From Aptenodytes patagonicus (taxonomy: Eukaryota > Chordata > Aves > Sphenisciformes > Spheniscidae), in the NCBI RefSeq assembly GCF_965638725.1, contig NC_134957.1, positions 22,406,101 through 22,470,100 on the forward strand: a DNA stretch of 64,000 nt. Reading direction: 5' to 3'. A program made the position numbers and the translations under genes. The notes beneath the pieces were generated by a model. That model saw only the letters and a program-made list of their open reading frames with translations, was not told the DNA's origin and searched no databases. Below are positions 61,555 through 64,000 of this stretch, piece after piece (position 1 is the first letter of the stretch; every line of letters begins with the position of its first letter).

Positions 61555-62091
61555 AAAAAAAACAATGAAACGTAACTGTAGATATCATATATGCCATTCA
61601 CATATATGCCTCTAAAACATGTATGTAATTTGTAACTATTAAACTAATATAAAACATTGACACACGGTTCATATTTAATATATAAAACTTACATGCAAAT
61701 TTTGCATTTTGTAAGAACAAATGTAAACTAATCTATATAATCAGCTGCTTTTAATCCATGATATTTCAATTTTAATGGATGAATAGATATATAAATACTT
61801 AACCATTGCGTTATAGTAATGAAAACATCCTTTTTTTGTTGTTGTCACTATTGCTTCGTTTGGTCTTTTCTAGTTTGCAGCCTTTATATTGAAAAACTCA
61901 GGGTTTTGCTCTGATCCAAAATGCTTTTTCCCCCCCCCCCCACTTTTTCAACTTTCCCTGTATTGGGGCCAGATCCAGCAGCCTGGCAGAGCAGGGGGAG
62001 GCTGCTGCTGGTCCCTGCCCTGGGCTCAGCCAGCAGCGAGGCTGAGCGGGGGACTCCCAGTGGGCACATGCACAAACACACCTATGGAGGT

Positions 62092-62136
62092 GATAGATAG
62101 ATCGATAGATGGATCGATAGATCGATAGATGGATCA

Positions 62137-62170
<34 letters not shown>

Positions 62171-62198
62171 GGATGGATGTATTTATTTATTTATTTAT
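62092..62198. repeat. (GATA)n then (TTTA)n microsatellite
   Basis: GATA units with scattered GATC and GATG variants to about 62,178, then a run of ATTT/TTTA units. Confidence 0.95.
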
Positions 62199-62352
62199 AT
62201 GGAGCTTGTGGAGATGGGCTGTGACGAGCTGATGCTCCTGGCTGGGGCTGGGAGCAGCCGGGCAGGGGCTGCCCCCCATCACCTCTCTGGGTGTCCCCGT
62301 GGGTGTGCAGCCCGCATTTATCACACGCCCCGGCGCCCTCCCAAGTCCCCGT

Positions 62353-62380
62353 CCCCCCCCCCCCCCCCCCCCCCCCCCCC
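62353..62380. repeat. C28 homopolymer
   Basis: An uninterrupted run of C followed by AAAA; a strong i-motif/G-quadruplex candidate and likely assembly-length error. Confidence 0.95.
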
Positions 62381-62997
62381 AAAATCTGCAGCCATCCCAA
62401 GAAGATCGTTGTAATGTTAGGGTAGCGTTGCTTTTTTTTTTTTGCTACCTGTAAATGAAGCACTGTGCAGCTCCGCGTCTTCACGCGGTGCTTCCCGCTC
62501 CCAGGAATGGGATGCAGCATCACCTCTCCTTGCGCTGTCCCTGCACACACGGCACGAAGTCCTCCGGAGGAGCTCGCTGCCGTAGTCTCATTCCCTTTGA
62601 ATCTCTATTTACGGTCTCTTATCTCCTGGTGGGTTTTTTTAAATACTATTTGCAGTAAATAGCCCCAACTTGAAAAAGGGTTGAGATGCACATTAAAAAA
62701 AAAAAACAGCCTGAGCTATATAAAACTCATGTGTATGTCAGCTTTCATCTAATGTCAATTAAAGCACCTAGCGTAAACAAATCATTAATATACAGCCCTT
62801 GATAAAAGCCTCGTCTTCCGTGTCTCACAGCCACTGTAACATCGCTTATGAATAACCATCCCCGGTCTTTCCCGCCCTCAACCCTCCCGTAACTGCTCTT
62901 ATTGACAAAAAAAGATTAGCTCTCCCCTGACCAGCGCTAATACCCGGGAGGCCTCACCGTGCCCCCGAACCGCTGCCAAAAGGAAGAAATAATACTT

Positions 62998-63132
62998 TTT
63001 AATAGTTTATAATATTTAATTTATCGTTTATAATATAGCTTATATATAGTTTATAATATATAATATAGCTTATAATAAAATCTAATAGTTTATAATATTT
63101 AATAATAACTAATACTATATTAATTAATAACA
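62998..63132. repeat. AT-only degenerate repeat (TTTATAATAT units)
   Basis: Repeats of TTTATAATAT and TAGCTTATA-like units; TAGTTTATAATATTTA occurs twice (about 63,002 and 63,087). It sits as an island between GC-rich sequences. Confidence 0.85.
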
Positions 63133-63680
63133 ATTTTTTAAAAGCCCTGGTGCTGTCCCTGTGCGCGAGCCCCTGCGGAGCAAAGGTGCCGGCAAGCCAC
63201 GGTCCCCCCGAAGACGCTGGTTGATAAAAGCCAGACCCAAAGCTGTGCCCGGGGGAACGGAGGGGAAACCCGTCCAGGCTCACCCTGAACACTGACACCA
63301 GTTTGGGCGCCGAGACGCTCTCCGGGATTTCTTTCTTCTTCTTTTTAGTTCTCGATGCCTCGGGTGGGACAAGGACCATCCTCCACCCGCCGACACCGCC
63401 TCCGGCTTTCACCCCTCTGCGTTGCGTCAGGGACCTCTTCTCCCCCGTTAGGTACCGGGACCTCGGCCACAGCCTCTCCTCAAGGCGTATGAAAGACTTG
63501 ATAAAAATAATTCCCGTGTTAAACTGCCACCTCTCCAGCCCCTTTTCTTTTGCCATCCTGGGCAGGCGCCGGGCGGAGGGTCGGCAGCAGCCGGGAAAGC
63601 TGCCGGGGGGACCAGCGCCCATGACTGGCCACGGGGAGAGGAAACCTGGCGAGACACAGGCACAAACTGCTTTTCTTTTT

Positions 63681-64000
63681 AAACTGGTTTTATTCTACAC
63701 AATTTTTTTTAAACAACAGTCATAAACCATTAATTACAAAAATGTGCTAATATGGGGTAGGTTGGGTTTTGGGGCTTTTTTTTTTAATACCAACAATCAG
63801 AAATTCACATTTTGAAAGGATAGTCATACTTTTAAGACACACATTCAAATACTTTACTTCCAGATACAAAATTTTAAGGGAATATAAATCGCTTACAAGG
63901 AGCAGATGTCAAAAAAAGAGAAAAAAAAAAAAAAAAAAGGAATCATTTTAGACTTCAGGGTCTGACTTCTGCATCGAATTGAGCGGCTGCTTTCAAGCCG
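63681..64000 (-). other. Possible 3' end of a minus-strand transcript (SLC16A2 by position)
   Basis: On the minus strand AATAAAA lies at about 63,688-63,694, preceded (to the right) by 300 bp of AT-rich UTR-like sequence and followed by a switch to GC-rich DNA. In mammals SLC16A2 faces RLIM tail to tail, so its 3' UTR is the expected neighbour. No SLC16A2 coding residues are seen. A short minus frame ending GLKAAAQFDAEVRP then TGA is open at the very edge but too short to judge. Confidence 0.35.

Larger units (their letters stand above)
57041..63670. other. GC-rich intergenic region with microsatellites, no gene recognised
   Basis: Patches at about 58.9, 60.0-60.6 and 60.9-61.1 kb are GC/CpG-rich and give long chance open frames on both strands without recognisable proteins. 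AATAAA occurs four times near 59,605-59,707. An AT-rich block at 61,550-61,880 could be UTR-like. Simple repeats are listed separately. Confidence 0.55.

Noticed and set aside
62092..62178. GATA repeat considered as a CRISPR-like or sex-chromosome satellite array
   Set aside because: It is an ordinary tetranucleotide microsatellite without spacers and is too short to indicate a satellite.
62999..63622. 207-aa minus-strand frame
   Set aside because: Its end is the AT-only repeat translated as Ile/Tyr/Asn runs; not a protein gene.

Overview
This is a stretch of nuclear DNA from a vertebrate, almost certainly a bird. The genes have GT/AG introns and long AT-rich 3' UTRs. Several CR1 LINE copies end in the characteristic ATTCTATGATTCTATG tail, and there are two avian-type endogenous retrovirus LTRs. 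I cannot name the species.

Three protein-coding genes can be supported, all on the + strand. (1) Bases 2-1177 are the last 391 codons of a lysine/serine-rich protein that I read as NEXMIF (KIAA2022), followed by a long AT-rich 3' UTR that appears to end at a poly(A) cluster near 9,276-9,285. (2) Four exons between 29,130 and 31,985 encode the C-terminal half of UPRT, the uracil phosphoribosyltransferase homolog; its upstream exons were not recognised. (3) RLIM (RNF12), an E3 ubiquitin ligase, is complete: CpG-island promoter and non-coding first exon at about 38.1-38.6 kb, a 10-kb first intron, and three coding exons at 48,745-52,177 giving 595 aa with a C-terminal RING-H2. Its 3' UTR reaches at least 52.8 kb and perhaps 57.04 kb. 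The right edge (about 63.68-64.0 kb) looks like the 3' end of a minus-strand transcript. In mammals the convergent neighbour of RLIM is SLC16A2, but no coding sequence of it is visible here.

Between the genes lies repeat-rich DNA. An unidentified repeat is present twice in direct orientation (4,594-6,918 and 21,632-22,221). The first copy is split by a 1.7-kb antisense CR1 with TTCAT target duplications; the second keeps the empty site and abuts a retroviral LTR, primer-binding site and leader. The copies share a 230-bp block without a mismatch inside more diverged flanks, which suggests gene conversion. A 608-bp solo LTR (13,592-14,199, CACCT duplications) sits inside one unit of a 27-bp tandem duplication. 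Further CR1 pieces lie at 10.5, 15.2, 28.5 (ancient) and 34.0 kb, and a hAT-like MITE with perfect 15-bp inverted ends lies at 56,644-56,826. The last 7 kb are GC-rich with many microsatellites.

The gene set (NEXMIF, UPRT, RLIM) corresponds to human Xq13, on the RLIM side of the X-inactivation centre. Birds lack Xist, so RLIM is expected to do only its other ligase jobs here. No novel multi-gene system was found. The most notable signals are the duplicated repeat with its conversion-like block, the UPRT position between NEXMIF and RLIM, and the nested repeat insertions.
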